Source: DATMER01 sp034667225 (GTDB lineage Bacteria > Acidobacteriota > Thermoanaerobaculia > Multivoradales > UBA5704). Taken from it: a DNA stretch of 64,000 bases. The stretch covers positions 62,001-126,000 of the forward strand of contig JAXDKG010000008.1 in NCBI GenBank assembly GCA_034667225.1. The letters are read 5' to 3'. This document shows positions 1 to 14,245 of this stretch, in pieces. Below the pieces are notes generated by a model. The model worked only from the letters and a program-made list of their open reading frames with translations. It ran no database searches and was not told the DNA's origin. Each line of letters starts with the position of its first letter. Position 1 is the first letter of the stretch. A program made the translations under genes and the position numbers.

Positions 1-148
1 TTGGGGTTACAAATCTCCCCAAGGGAGACGGCTCCAAGGTACCGGCGTCGTTGCGGATGTCATGGCCGAGAGCACGATTGCAGGTCTCTGGGAAGGACGC
101 GACGAGATCCTGGAAGCTGCTGAGAGAACTCTCAAGCCAAGAGCCGTC
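1..148. other. Window edge downstream of treZ, no gene recognised
   Basis: This stretch follows the treZ stop on the minus strand. Both strands have short open stretches but no start with a ribosome binding site and no recognisable product. The partner enzyme TreY, which often accompanies TreZ, could lie beyond the edge; nothing visible here proves it. Confidence 0.3.
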
Positions 149-1945
149 CTAGCGCTCCAGTACCTTCACCAACCGGCCGCCGCTCCCCCGCCCTCCCCAT
201 CGCTCCTCGGTCGAGTCGAGGAGCATCTCCCATCCGGACGGCACCGATAGATCCTCTTCTCCGAAGTTGAAGAGGATCAGAGCCTCGCGGTCGCCGTTCC
301 AGCGCCGCATCACGATCGTCTCCCCCTCGACCCTGACCTCCATGTCCCGCTTGCTCAGGTGCGACAGGACGGGATGGCTCTTCCGCAGCCGGATCAGCTC
401 CTTGTAGAAGGCGTAGAGGCGCGCATTCGGCTCCCGCTCGCGCAGCGACGGATCGATCCGCGAGCGCTCGAAAGTCTCCGGGGATTGGGGATCGGGAGCT
501 TCGCCTTGCCAGGAGAAGGCCGCGAACTCCTCGGCCCTCCCCTCCCTTACAGCCCGGATCAGGTCCTCGTCCGAGTGGCTGACGAAGTAGAGGAAGGGGG
601 CGGTCTCGCCCCACTCCTCGCCCATGAAGAGCAGCGGCAGGAAGGGCGAGAGCAGCACGGCTCCGGCCGCTAGCTTGAGGCTTTCGAAGTCCACCAGGGA
701 GGCGATGCGCTCACCCAGCATCCGGTTGCCGGTCTGATCGTGGTTCTGGATGCAGATCACATGGCGCGCGGCCTCGATCTCTTCGGCTGGCACACCATGG
801 CGGCGGCGACGGTAGGGCGAGGGTTGGCCGGTGTAGACGAAGCCGCCAGCCATTGCCTTTGCCATCTGGTCTAGCGAGCCGAAGTCCTGGTAGTAGCCGG
901 TGCGCTCGCCGGTGAGCAGGGTGTGGAGCGAGTGGTGGAAGTCGTCCGTCCACTGCGCGTCGAGACCGCAGCCGCCCTGCTCTCCCGGCCGCAGGAAGTG
1001 GAGCGTGTTGAGGTCGCTCTCGGCGATGGCGTAGGCCCCGTGCTCGTGCAGGGCCGCCCCCAATTCTTGGAGAAACGGACGCTCGGAGGCGTCGGCAATG
1101 GCATGGACCGCGTCGAGCCGCAGGGCATCGATGTGGTACTCGGCGATCCAGTGGAGGGCATTCTCGATGAAGTAGTGCCGGACCGGATCGCAGTCGGGGC
1201 CGTCGAAGTTGAGCGCGAGCCCCCAGGGGGTCTTGTACCGCGCCGTGAAGTAGGGGCCGAACTCGGCGAGGTAGTTGCCCTCCGGGCCGAGGTGGTTGTA
1301 GACCACGTCGAGCACCACGGCGATCCCTCGGGCATGGCAGGCGGCCACAAGGCGCTTCAGCCCCGCGGGTCCGCCGTAGGTATTCTGGACCGCGAACGGC
1401 AGGACGCCGTCGTATCCCCAGTTGCGTTCTCCCGGGAACTGGGCGACCGGCATGATCTCGATCGCGTTGATTCCCAGGTCCCGCAGCCGGTCGAGGTGCG
1501 GGATCACCGCTTCGAAAGTCCCCTCCGGAGTGAAGGTGCCGACGTGCAGCTCGTAGAGGATGAAATCGGAGAGGGGGAGCCCGCGCCAATCCTCGTCATT
1601 CCAGTCGAATCCGGGATCGATCACCATCGACGGTCCGTGCACCCCGTCGGGCTGAAAGCGGGAGGCGGGATCGGGTCGCGCTTCCCCACCATCCAGGCGA
1701 TAGGAATACCGGGCGCCCGGCTCGATTCCCTCGACAATGCCCTCGAAGTAGCCGCCCTCCCCGCGCTGCAGGGAGATCAGGTTGACGTCCACGCTCTCGG
1801 CGAACGGAGCCCAGACGCGGAATTGGCAACGGCCGTTTCCTAGGTAAAGGGCTCCGAGGGTAGGCGACCAGGCAGTCCTCACCCCCAGCCCCTCTCCCAG
1901 CCGCACGCCCGGACCCCCGGGAGAGGGGGGCGCGCTACGTCCCAC
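149..1945 (-). CDS. treZ: Malto-oligosyltrehalose trehalohydrolase (TreZ)
   Basis: This GH13 enzyme hydrolyses the terminal trehalose from maltooligosyl-trehalose in the cytoplasm. The N-terminus has the beta-sandwich seen in this group (CQFRVWAPFAESVDV). The barrel carries the nucleophile in ALRLDAVHA near residue 278, the acid/base in IAESD near 308 and the later IQNHDQTGNR motif. Length (598 aa) fits the family. The GTG at 1945 overlaps the glgB stop by 11 bases, but the first 21 residues come from a dispersed repeat, so an in-frame GTG at 1882 is a plausible alternative giving 577 aa. It is the last operon gene in the window. TreY, which makes its substrate, is not seen here. Confidence 0.9.
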   Translation of the reverse strand: MGRSAPPSPGGPGVRLGEGLGVRTAWSPTLGALYLGNGRCQFRVWAPFAESVDVNLISLQRGEGGYFEGIVEGIEPGARYSYRLDGGEARPDPASRFQPDGVHGPSMVIDPGFDWNDEDWRGLPLSDFILYELHVGTFTPEGTFEAVIPHLDRLRDLGINAIEIMPVAQFPGERNWGYDGVLPFAVQNTYGGPAGLKRLVAACHARGIAVVLDVVYNHLGPEGNYLAEFGPYFTARYKTPWGLALNFDGPDCDPVRHYFIENALHWIAEYHIDALRLDAVHAIADASERPFLQELGAALHEHGAYAIAESDLNTLHFLRPGEQGGCGLDAQWTDDFHHSLHTLLTGERTGYYQDFGSLDQMAKAMAGGFVYTGQPSPYRRRRHGVPAEEIEAARHVICIQNHDQTGNRMLGERIASLVDFESLKLAAGAVLLSPFLPLLFMGEEWGETAPFLYFVSHSDEDLIRAVREGRAEEFAAFSWQGEAPDPQSPETFERSRIDPSLREREPNARLYAFYKELIRLRKSHPVLSHLSKRDMEVRVEGETIVMRRWNGDREALILFNFGEEDLSVPSGWEMLLDSTEERWGGRGSGGRLVKVLER

Positions 1946-2067
1946 CTTGATCCCATTCTTCTCCGCTTCGTCCCTGCGGCCCCACGGATGGAGAGGAGGT
2001 TGACTCAGTCACACTCCCCTCTCCCGGGGGTCCGGGTGTGCGGCCGGGAGAGGGGTCGGGGGTGAGG
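1877..2067. repeat. 52-bp inverted repeat pair at the glgB/treZ junction
   Basis: The arm at 1877-1928 is the reverse complement of the arm at 2016-2067 at 48 of 52 positions, with 87 bp between them. Each arm is itself a hairpin, CCCCTCTCCC pairing with GGGAGAGGGG about 20 bases later. One arm is translated at the C-terminus of GlgB (TPDPSPGRTPGPPGEG) and the other in the proposed N-terminus of TreZ. It looks like a dispersed extragenic hairpin repeat inserted twice in opposite orientation. The operon mRNA could fold the arms into one long stem. Confidence 0.85.
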
Positions 2068-3977
2068 GCCTCCTCCTCCACCTTCTCCCCGGCGGGCAGC
2101 TCCGGCGCCTTGAGGAAGATGGCTCCGAGCGGCGGCAGGTTCAGCGTGAGGGACCAGGTGCGGCCGTGAAGAGGGATCGGCGAGGTCTCGACCCCGCCCA
2201 TGTTCCCCTGCCCGCTCCCCTGGTATTCGGCGGCGTCGCTGTTCAGCACTTCGGCCCACAAGCCGCGGCGGGGCACGCCCACCCGGTAGTTCTCCCGCGG
2301 CACGGGCGTGAAGTTGAGCACCACGAGAAGGAGGTCCCTGCCATCCTCGCTCTTGCGCAGGAAGGAGAGCACGCTGTTCAGGGCATCGTTGGCGTCGATC
2401 CACTCGAAGCCGTCCGGCGAGGCGTCCAGCTCGTGCAGCGCGGGGTCCTCGCGGTAGAGATGATTCAGGTCTTCCAGCCAGCGGGCGATGCCGGCGTGGG
2501 CGGGGTCGTCGAGCAAGTGCCAGTCCAGGCTGGTTTCATGGTTCCACTCTCGGTACTGCGCCAGCTCGGCCCCCATGAACAGCAGCTTCTTGCCGGGTTG
2601 CGCCCACATGTAGCCGTAGAGCAGCCGCAGGTTCGCGAGCTTCTGCCAGTCGTCGCCCGGCATCTTGTTCACGAGCGAGCCCTTGAGGTGGACCACCTCG
2701 TCGTGGGAGAGCGGCAGCACGAAGCTCTCGTTCCAGGCGTAGACCATCCGGAACGTGATCTCGTTGTGATGGTACTTGCGATGGATCGGGTCGTGCGACA
2801 GGTATTTCAGGGTGTCGTGCATCCACCCCATGTCCCACTTGTAGCCAAAGCCGAGCCCACCGACGTAGGTCGGCCGCGAGACCATCGGCCAGGCGGTCGA
2901 TTCTTCTGCGATCGTCTGCACGCCGGGGAACTCCTTGCAGACCTCGTCGTTGAAGGCGCGGAGGAATTCGATGGCCTCCAGGTTCTCGCGCCCGCCGTAG
3001 CGGTTCGGAATCCACTCTCCATCTTTACGCGAGTAATCGAGGTAGAGCATCGAGGCGACCGCATCCACCCGCAGGCCGTCGATGTGGTACCGGTCCAGCC
3101 AGAAGGCCCCGCTGCTGACGAGGAAGCTCCGCACCTCGTTGCGGCCGTAGTTGAAGATGTAGCTTCCCCAGTCGGGATGGAACCCCTGGCGGGGATCGGC
3201 GTGCTCGTAGAGGTGCGTGCCGTCGAAGTAGGCCAGGCCGTGCTCGTCCGTGGGGAAGTGGGACGGTACCCAGTCGAGGATCACCCCGATGCCCTGCTGG
3301 TGCAGATGATCGACCAGGAACATGAAGTCCTGCGGCGTGCCGTAGCGGCTGGTCGGAGCGAAGTAGCCCGTGACCTGATAGCCCCAGGAGGGATAGTAAG
3401 GATGCTCCGTGACCGGCATCAGCTCGACGTGGGTGAAGCCCAGCTTCTTCACGTGCTCGGCCAGGACCGGCGCGATCTCGCGATAGGTGAGCGAGCGGTC
3501 GCCCTCCTCCGGCACCCGGCGCCAGGAGCCCAGGTGAACCTCGTAGATCGATATGGGCGCCCCAAGCGCCTGGCGCGGCTTGCGCCCCGCCATCCAGTCG
3601 GCATCTCCCCACTCGTAGTCGAGCTCCCAGACGACCGAGGCCTGAGCCGGCGGGACCTCGGCATGGAAGGCGAACGGGTCGGACTTGTCAGCCTTGTAAC
3701 CACCATGCCGAGAAACCATGTGGTACTTGTAGTGCGCTCCGGGCCCTACCCCGGGGAGGAAGCCCTCCCAGATGCCCGTGTCGCCGCGGCGGGCCAGGGG
3801 ATGAGCCGCCTTGTCCCAGCCGTTCCAGTCGCCCATTACCGTGATGCTCTCGGCGTCCGGCGCCCAGACCGAGAACCAGGTCCCATCCTCTTCGGGATGA
3901 GACCCAAGGTGGTCGTACAGCCGGTAGTGCGTCCCTTCATTGAACAGGTACACGTCCTGCTCGGTCAGTAGGCTCAT
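1935..3977 (-). CDS. glgB: 1,4-alpha-glucan branching enzyme (GlgB)
   Basis: GlgB transfers alpha-1,4 chains to 6-positions to create branches in glycogen-like glucan. An N-terminal CBM48 domain (VWAPDAESITVMGDWNGWD) precedes the GH13 barrel. Catalytic signatures are GLRVDAV near residue 304, IAEEST near 356 and LSHDEVVH. The all-beta C-terminal domain ends near GAIFLKAPE, after which about 50 low-complexity residues come from the inverted repeat described at 1877-2067. The ATG overlaps the malQ stop as ATGA, so translation is probably coupled. In this operon it would branch the linear glucan that GlgE extends. Confidence 0.96.
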   Translation of the reverse strand: MSLLTEQDVYLFNEGTHYRLYDHLGSHPEEDGTWFSVWAPDAESITVMGDWNGWDKAAHPLARRGDTGIWEGFLPGVGPGAHYKYHMVSRHGGYKADKSDPFAFHAEVPPAQASVVWELDYEWGDADWMAGRKPRQALGAPISIYEVHLGSWRRVPEEGDRSLTYREIAPVLAEHVKKLGFTHVELMPVTEHPYYPSWGYQVTGYFAPTSRYGTPQDFMFLVDHLHQQGIGVILDWVPSHFPTDEHGLAYFDGTHLYEHADPRQGFHPDWGSYIFNYGRNEVRSFLVSSGAFWLDRYHIDGLRVDAVASMLYLDYSRKDGEWIPNRYGGRENLEAIEFLRAFNDEVCKEFPGVQTIAEESTAWPMVSRPTYVGGLGFGYKWDMGWMHDTLKYLSHDPIHRKYHHNEITFRMVYAWNESFVLPLSHDEVVHLKGSLVNKMPGDDWQKLANLRLLYGYMWAQPGKKLLFMGAELAQYREWNHETSLDWHLLDDPAHAGIARWLEDLNHLYREDPALHELDASPDGFEWIDANDALNSVLSFLRKSEDGRDLLLVVLNFTPVPRENYRVGVPRRGLWAEVLNSDAAEYQGSGQGNMGGVETSPIPLHGRTWSLTLNLPPLGAIFLKAPELPAGEKVEEEALTPDPSPGRTPGPPGEGSVTESTSSPSVGPQGRSGEEWDQGGT

Positions 3978-6021
3978 CCCCTCTCCTTGCGGACTGCATC
4001 TACGCGCCGCAGCGCTTCCACCACCTCCGGCTTCGTCGAAAACTCCTCGAACGTATAGCGGGCCTTGCGCCGCCAGTTCGGCCGCTCGGTATGGGTGCCG
4101 GGCACGTTCTGCGGCTCGGCCTCCCCCCAGAGGTCCTCGAGATTGATCAGGACCATCCGTGCCGGACTGGCCGCCAGGATCTCCAGCAGCCGGCGAAGCA
4201 CTACGGCGTCGCTCCGCTCCTCGGGCGGCAGCTCCTCGAGGAGTTGCCGGCGGAGCGCGGACCGGCGTTCGCGCTCCGCGCGCGCCTGGTCTTCATTGTA
4301 GAAGCCGAGCCGCTGAAGCTCGGCCACGTCCCTGGCTTCCCAGAACGCCCGGAAGGGCGGCATGTCGTGCGTGTTCAGACTCGCGGCGGAGCGGGCCGGG
4401 GGCGGTCGCAGTTGGTTCCCGGGCTGCAGCTCATACTGGACCACGTACATTCCGAGCACGTCGTGGAGGTCCATGGCTTCGCCGATCTCGGGCGGGACCG
4501 TGCCCAGGTTCTCCCCCACCACGATCGCCTGATGGCGGTGGGACTCGACCGAGAGCACCGCGAACATCTCATCTACCGGGTAGCGGACGTAGACGCCCGC
4601 CGATGCCTCCATGTCCTGCGGGATCCAGAACAGCCGGTAGAGCTGCATCACGTGGTCAATCCGCAGCAGCCCGGCGTAGCGCAGGTGATGGCGCAGCGAC
4701 TCGATCAGGTAGCTGTAGCCGTGCTCCCGGAGGCGCTCGGGGTGAAGCGGAGGGGAGCCCCAGTTCTGGCCGCCGGTGAACAGGGAATCCGGTGGCGCGC
4801 CGGCCGAGATCCCCTCGGCGAACAGCTCGCGGTAGCGCCACACGTCGTAGGAGCTGCCATGCACCCCCAGCGGAATGTCGAGGTAGAGCCCGGGTCCGCG
4901 GCGCCGCGCCTCCTTGGCCAGGGCGCTCACCTGCTCGTCCGTGATCCACTGCACCCACAGGTGATAGCGGCGGTCGTCCTCGTCCCAGTCCGCGGGAGCG
5001 AGGGTGCCTTCGCGGAGCCGCTCCGGCCAGCTCTGCCAGGGCTCTCCCCTCCTCTCCCCCACGGCCCGGAATGCGGCGTAGTTCTCCAGCTCGGGCCGGT
5101 TCTCGGCGAACGCCTCGTAGGCGTCCCGGCGGTCGGGGCTCGGTTCGGCGAAGAACTGCCGGGCCAGCTCCTCCAGGATCCGCCGCTTGAGCGCCATCAG
5201 CCGGGCATAGTCCACGAGGGGCGCCTTGCGCAGCTCCTCCATCTCCTTGCGGAACTCGACCGACGCTAGAATGCGCTTCGCCTCCGCGCAGGTCTCCAGC
5301 TCCGGTACGCGGCGTGGATCGAGAAAGAGCTCGTTCCAGAACAGGCGGCTGGCCGGCCCATACGGGCTGGGCTCGAACGGCTCGTCCAGAAACTGCGCCA
5401 GCATGGGCAGAGTCGCGACCACGCCGCCGCCCAGGCCTGCTGTCCACTCGGCGAGCCGCTCCAGGTCCGAGAAGTCGCCCGCGCCCCAACTCTCGCGTGT
5501 CTGCAGCGCATAGAGCGGCAGGAAGACTCCCCAGAGGGGCTTGCCATCCCCGGCGAACGCGCGTGTGGGAGCGGAGATCACCAGCGCCTCGCCCGACCGT
5601 CCGCCGTGCTCTACGCGCAGATGGTGATATCCGATCGGCAGGTCGTGGGGCAGGACCAGCAGCCTTCCCATGGGAGACGCGGGAGGCAGCGAGGAGATCT
5701 CCTTTTCCCAGGCCCAGCGCTCGCCGTCTTCAAGGTCGAAGCGGCATGTGATCCGGCCCGAATCCGATCCGAAACGGAGCAACATCTCCGGCGGCCGGCC
5801 GTCCCAGGCCACGAAGACCGGCTCGATCACGCGCTCGGCCAGCTCCTGCCGCCGCTCCTCCAAGGCCTCGGCCGCGTCGTCCTCGCTCTCCATGGGAGCG
5901 CCCAGAGCGCGCAGGACCGCCAGGAGCGACTCCGGAGTCGCCTCGACGTGACGGCCCATGGCGTCGTTGTAGGAGGTCTCGACCCCATAGAGGCGGGCCA
6001 GCTCCCGCAGGTCATGCAACA

Positions 6022-6025
<4 letters not shown>
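3974..6025 (-). CDS. malQ: 4-alpha-glucanotransferase (MalQ, amylomaltase)
   Basis: This GH77 enzyme disproportionates maltooligosaccharides. The nucleophile motif LLRIDHVMQLYRLFWIP lies near residue 456, the acid/base motif GENLGTVPPEIGEAM near 504, and NTHDMPPFRAFW follows. At 683 aa it is the long type of MalQ with an N-terminal extension of about 150 residues. The GTG start at 6025 overlaps the treS-mak stop as GTGA; an ATG follows directly. It sits between the trehalose/maltose enzymes and the branching enzyme, where it could recycle short chains released during glucan turnover. Confidence 0.95.
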
Positions 6026-9396
<3,371 letters not shown>

Positions 9397-9408
9397 CTAA
9401 GCTCCTCA

Positions 9409-11424
<2,016 letters not shown>

Positions 11425-11525
11425 CCCCCGTGCCCCGATGCAGGTCGCCTGCCAGCCAATCCGGTGGTCGCGACCCTGCCCGGGGGAGGTTTACCAGACT
11501 CGGGCGGGGGATGCTAGCCCTGGGG

Positions 11526-11531
11526 TAGACT
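11526..11531 (+). promoter_or_regulatory. -10-like TAGACT before the AbiEii-type pair
   Basis: TAGACT lies nine bases before the ATG at 11541 in the gap that is shared with glgE. No good -35 is visible. The placement fits a very short or absent leader, as at several other genes in the window. Confidence 0.3.
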
Positions 11532-11540
11532 CAGGGGATC

Positions 11541-11849
11541 ATGGCAAGACCGGCTTACGTCTGGGACTACGACATCGACGAGCCGACCTTCCGGGAGATC
11601 CTCGCCGGGAAGACGACGGTCGGCCGTCTGGACCGCAACTGGGCGGCGACCCGGCTCCTGGAGCATGCCCCCTACAGGGAGATCGTGCGCCTGCTCGGCT
11701 TCCGAGCCTTGATCGAGGGCTGGCCTGCGTGGCGCCCCAGGATCCGCTCCGAAAGCCGCAGGAGGGGATTCGACTTCCTTGCCGAGTGGATTCCCAGCCA
11801 CCATCCGGAACTGCTGTCCTCAGGCGAGGGCCGACATCCCGGTGAATAG
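11541..11849 (+). CDS. Small protein upstream of AbiEii-like nucleotidyltransferase (possible antitoxin)
   Basis: This 102-aa soluble protein is rich in Arg and Trp (VWDYDIDEPTFREILAGKT near the start, then RLLEHAPYREIVRLLGF). I do not recognise a named domain. The next gene begins inside its last codons with an eight-base overlap, so the two are translationally coupled. Small partners of this size commonly precede AbiEii-type nucleotidyltransferases, so an antitoxin or accessory role is inferred from position only. Confidence 0.6.
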   Translation: MARPAYVWDYDIDEPTFREILAGKTTVGRLDRNWAATRLLEHAPYREIVRLLGFRALIEGWPAWRPRIRSESRRRGFDFLAEWIPSHHPELLSSGEGRHPGE

Positions 11850-12498
11850 GGAATTCTACTTCGACGTTCTCTACCCGCTTCAGGACCGGGTACTCGGCAT
11901 CCTGAGCGGTTTGGAGACGGGCTTTTATCTGAGTGGAGGCACTGCGGCCTCCCGCGGCTATCTCCATCACCGCTTGTCAGACGACCTGGACCTCTTCGTC
12001 AATGATAACGCACAGTTCGGGCTTTGGGCCGACCGCCTGATCCAGGCCTTGGAGGCCGGGGGCGCCTGGAAAGTCGCCGTCTCCCTGAGGGAGCAGCGGT
12101 TCGTTCGTCTGAGCCTGGTCGAGGGCGAAGCGGTACTGAAGATCGAAATGATCAACGACGTTCCAAGTCACATTGGCTCCTTTCGGGACGATCCGCTCCT
12201 GGGAAGGATCGACAGCCCGGAGAACATCCTCGCCAACAAGGTCACTGCGCTGGTGGACCGGGACGAGCCGAAAGATCTGGCCGACATCTGGGGGTTCTGC
12301 TGCCGGCTGGGGCTGCCGCTCGCGACTGCCATCGAAGGGGCGGGGAGCAAGGCGGCAGGTATTTTCCCGGCAGATGTCGCACGAAGGCTCTGTGTCGTGA
12401 CGCGTGACGACTGGAAGCTGGTGCGCTGGATCGAGCCACCCGATTCGGAGCGCTACGTGTCCGAACTTGTCAGGCTCGGCGAAAAGCTAATCCTTTAA
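11842..12498 (+). CDS. AbiEii/AbiGii-type nucleotidyltransferase (possible toxin)
   Basis: The protein (218 aa) has the nucleotidyltransferase core: YLSGGTAASRGYLHHRLSDDLDLF contains the GG/S turn and the paired acidic residues, and ENILANKVTALVDRDEPKDLADIW is the helical motif typical of AbiEii-like proteins. These enzymes modify RNA or protein and act as toxins in type IV-like or defence systems. I chose the GTG at 11842 because it overlaps the upstream gene by eight bases and is preceded by a purine-rich stretch; the open frame also extends 21 codons upstream. Activity against a phage or cell target cannot be judged from sequence. Confidence 0.75.
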   Translation: MNREFYFDVLYPLQDRVLGILSGLETGFYLSGGTAASRGYLHHRLSDDLDLFVNDNAQFGLWADRLIQALEAGGAWKVAVSLREQRFVRLSLVEGEAVLKIEMINDVPSHIGSFRDDPLLGRIDSPENILANKVTALVDRDEPKDLADIWGFCCRLGLPLATAIEGAGSKAAGIFPADVARRLCVVTRDDWKLVRWIEPPDSERYVSELVRLGEKLIL

Positions 12499-12511
12499 GA
12501 GAGGGAAACCC

Positions 12512-12934
12512 ATGGCTACCGACCCCCAACCCGTCTCATCCTCAGCCCCCGCCCCTCGCCGGCGCGGCTGTGGCAAGCCTGTTCTCGTCCTCCTCCTGCT
12601 GGCGCTCGTGGCAGCCGGAATCTTCGCGCTCTGGGCCTGGATTACCCTGAGCTACGACTACGCCGACGGCGAGCGGGCGGGGTACGTCCAGAAATTCTCC
12701 AACAAGGGATGGATCTGCAAGACGTGGGAGGGAGAGCTGGCGATGGTCAACCTTCCGGGCTCCATGCCGGAGATCTTCCACTTCAGCGTGCGGGACGAAG
12801 CCGTGGCCCGGCAGCTCAACCAGACCATGGGCCAGCGCGTGACCCTGCACTACGAGCAGCACATGGGCGTGCCCACCTCCTGCTTCGGAGAGACCGACTA
12901 CTACGTGACCGAAGTGCGGCCCGTGAAGCCCTGA
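12512..12934 (+). CDS. Small single-pass membrane protein, unknown function
   Basis: The protein has 140 aa. A basic N-terminus (PRRRGCGKP) leads into one transmembrane segment (VLVLLLLALVAAGIFALWAW, about residues 25-45). An extracytoplasmic domain of about 90 residues follows (SYDYADGERAGYVQKFSNKG). Similar proteins in other bacteria carry misleading dehydrogenase names, and nothing here looks enzymatic. It begins 13 bases after the nucleotidyltransferase with AGAGAGGG upstream. A 7-base gap separates its end from the convergent gene at 12942. Confidence 0.7.
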   Translation: MATDPQPVSSSAPAPRRRGCGKPVLVLLLLALVAAGIFALWAWITLSYDYADGERAGYVQKFSNKGWICKTWEGELAMVNLPGSMPEIFHFSVRDEAVARQLNQTMGQRVTLHYEQHMGVPTSCFGETDYYVTEVRPVKP

Positions 12935-12941
12935 AGGCGTA

Positions 12942-13256
12942 TCACTGTAGGGGGAACAGCTCGCGGAGCCGGTCGCGGACCTCGGGCCGCTGAAGCAGCT
13001 CAACGTGAGCCACAACCCCATTCACCGTATGCAGGCAGAACAAGCCTTTCATTCGGAGGATGAACCGCTCGACCTCCTTTCCCTCCCATGACATCTTGGG
13101 CTGGGTATAGAAAGAGGCACAGAAGTCGTCGCTGCACGAACACCGATCAACCAACTCCAGTTGTGCGACCTGCTCCGACAGGTCATCTCGTCCCTCGAGA
13201 TGAAACCCGTGGGCGAGCTCCTCGGCAACCTGCGGCAAGGCATTTTTCAGTAGCAT
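12942..13256 (-). CDS. Hypothetical protein with a CxC...C cluster
   Basis: This is a 104-aa soluble protein. The midsection carries RCSCSDDFCASFYT, three cysteines that could bind a metal, followed by a beta-rich C-terminal half (GLFCLHTVNGVVAHVELL). I do not recognise the family. The ATG at 13256 is preferred because the longer frame up to 13346 would overlap trmO by 77 bases and starts with disordered sequence. It lies 13 bases after trmO on the same strand, so the two are probably co-transcribed. Confidence 0.65.
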   Translation of the reverse strand: MLLKNALPQVAEELAHGFHLEGRDDLSEQVAQLELVDRCSCSDDFCASFYTQPKMSWEGKEVERFILRMKGLFCLHTVNGVVAHVELLQRPEVRDRLRELFPLQ

Positions 13257-13269
13257 CTCGTGTTCTCCG

Positions 13270-13686
13270 TCATCGCTCCTCGATTCGCCCGAGAACGGGC
13301 TTGATGTCAACGATGGGCGTCCCGTCGATGGCCTCCATGGGAGCAACCCTCAATCGTTGCCCGGAGACCTCCAAAACCAAAACCCGATGAAGTCCCACGG
13401 GATTGGGACGATCCGGCGACCGCGTCGCGAAGACGCCCGTCAATGGCGCGTCGAGCCTGCCGCGTGGGTGCACCTGAAGCACGTCGCGCCGCGCGCGGTG
13501 AAACCAGGTCAGCACGATCAGCTCGTCGCCCACCAGGACACCGGTCAGCCCTTGGGCTATCTCAGCCGTGAGATCCAACCACGCTTCCGGAGCGCCTTCG
13601 TCTCCCTGCCGCGGTGCTGCCTCGAGACTGGCCAACTCGGATCGTACGATCCCGATAGGTTGGATCGTATAGCTGGGTTCGGTCAT
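13270..13686 (-). CDS. trmO: tRNA (N6-threonylcarbamoyladenosine37) methyltransferase, TrmO/TsaA-like
   Basis: The 138-aa protein has the TsaA beta-barrel: IGIVRSE at the start, then LIVLTWFHRARRD, GVFATRSPDRPNPVGLHRV and the late DIKPVL. TrmO uses S-adenosylmethionine to methylate t6A37 of tRNA-Thr. The RSPDRPNPVG segment is the family signature. It lacks the C-terminal domain of the E. coli enzyme, as many bacterial and archaeal members do. No Shine-Dalgarno site precedes it; a TAAACT lies exactly six bases before the ATG. Confidence 0.9.
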   Translation of the reverse strand: MTEPSYTIQPIGIVRSELASLEAAPRQGDEGAPEAWLDLTAEIAQGLTGVLVGDELIVLTWFHRARRDVLQVHPRGRLDAPLTGVFATRSPDRPNPVGLHRVLVLEVSGQRLRVAPMEAIDGTPIVDIKPVLGRIEER

Positions 13687-13692
13687 GCCGTC

Positions 13693-13698
13693 AGTTTA
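13693..13698 (-). promoter_or_regulatory. -10-like TAAACT, six bases before trmO ATG
   Basis: On the minus strand TAAACT is followed by GACGGC and then ATG. Transcription starting about seven bases after the hexamer would begin at the start codon, so the transcript may be leaderless. No clear -35 is seen. Confidence 0.45.
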
Positions 13699-13820
13699 CC
13701 CGAGCTCCAGAGTCGCAATGTTGCGCTTCCGGAGTTGGTGCGAGTCCTGCAAGAGACGAAAGGCGAGGGGCCGGAGGGAACGACAGAGACCCGTCAGCGG
13801 CGCCCCTCACTTCAAATACG

Positions 13821-13826
13821 AGGAGG
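13821..13826 (+). promoter_or_regulatory. Ribosome binding site deciding the cupredoxin start
   Basis: A perfect AGGAGG lies seven bases before the ATG at 13834 but only one base before the ATG at 13828. The spacing selects 13834 as the start. Confidence 0.8.
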
Positions 13827-13833
13827 TATGAAA

Positions 13834-14229
13834 ATGATCCATCAACGGCGACTGCTTTTCCTGGCCGTCCTCGCGGCGGCAATCTCCCTCACCGCCTGCG
13901 GCGGGAGCTCCGGCAACGCGCCCGCCAGCCCTCAGGAACAGTCCGTCCAGGTCCAAGTCACGGACGAACACATCCAGATGCCGACCGAATTGCCTGCTGG
14001 AATGGCGACGTTCGAGGTCACCAACGCGGGAACCCACGAGCACAGCTTCGGGATCACCGGCCCGGGCGGCGACAAGGCGCTGGAAAAGAACATCAAGCCC
14101 GGCGAGACCGAAACCCTCGAGATGACGCTCGACGCCGGCACCTACCGGATCTACTGCCCCGTCGATCAGAAGCATGGCGATCCCATGCAGCTGGCGCTCA
14201 ACGTCAAGGACGAGGCCGCGCACGGTTGA
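13834..14229 (+). CDS. Cupredoxin-like lipoprotein
   Basis: The 131-aa precursor has a lipoprotein signal with lipobox LTAC and the acylated Cys at residue 22. The mature part is a single cupredoxin beta-sandwich (FEVTNAGTHEHSFGITGPGG, GETETLEMTLDAGTYRIYCP). Candidate copper ligands are the His of THEHSF and the Cys, His and Met of YCPVDQKHGDPM. It probably acts as a periplasmic electron carrier or metal-binding protein, but the partner is not encoded nearby. The start is fixed by the strong AGGAGG at 13821-13826. Confidence 0.85.
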   Translation: MIHQRRLLFLAVLAAAISLTACGGSSGNAPASPQEQSVQVQVTDEHIQMPTELPAGMATFEVTNAGTHEHSFGITGPGGDKALEKNIKPGETETLEMTLDAGTYRIYCPVDQKHGDPMQLALNVKDEAAHG

Positions 14230-14245
14230 AGCGCTTCAGCGCGCT

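Noticed and set aside
1..148. Partial gene at the window edge
   Set aside because: Short open stretches exist on both strands, but there is no homology I recognise and no clear start.
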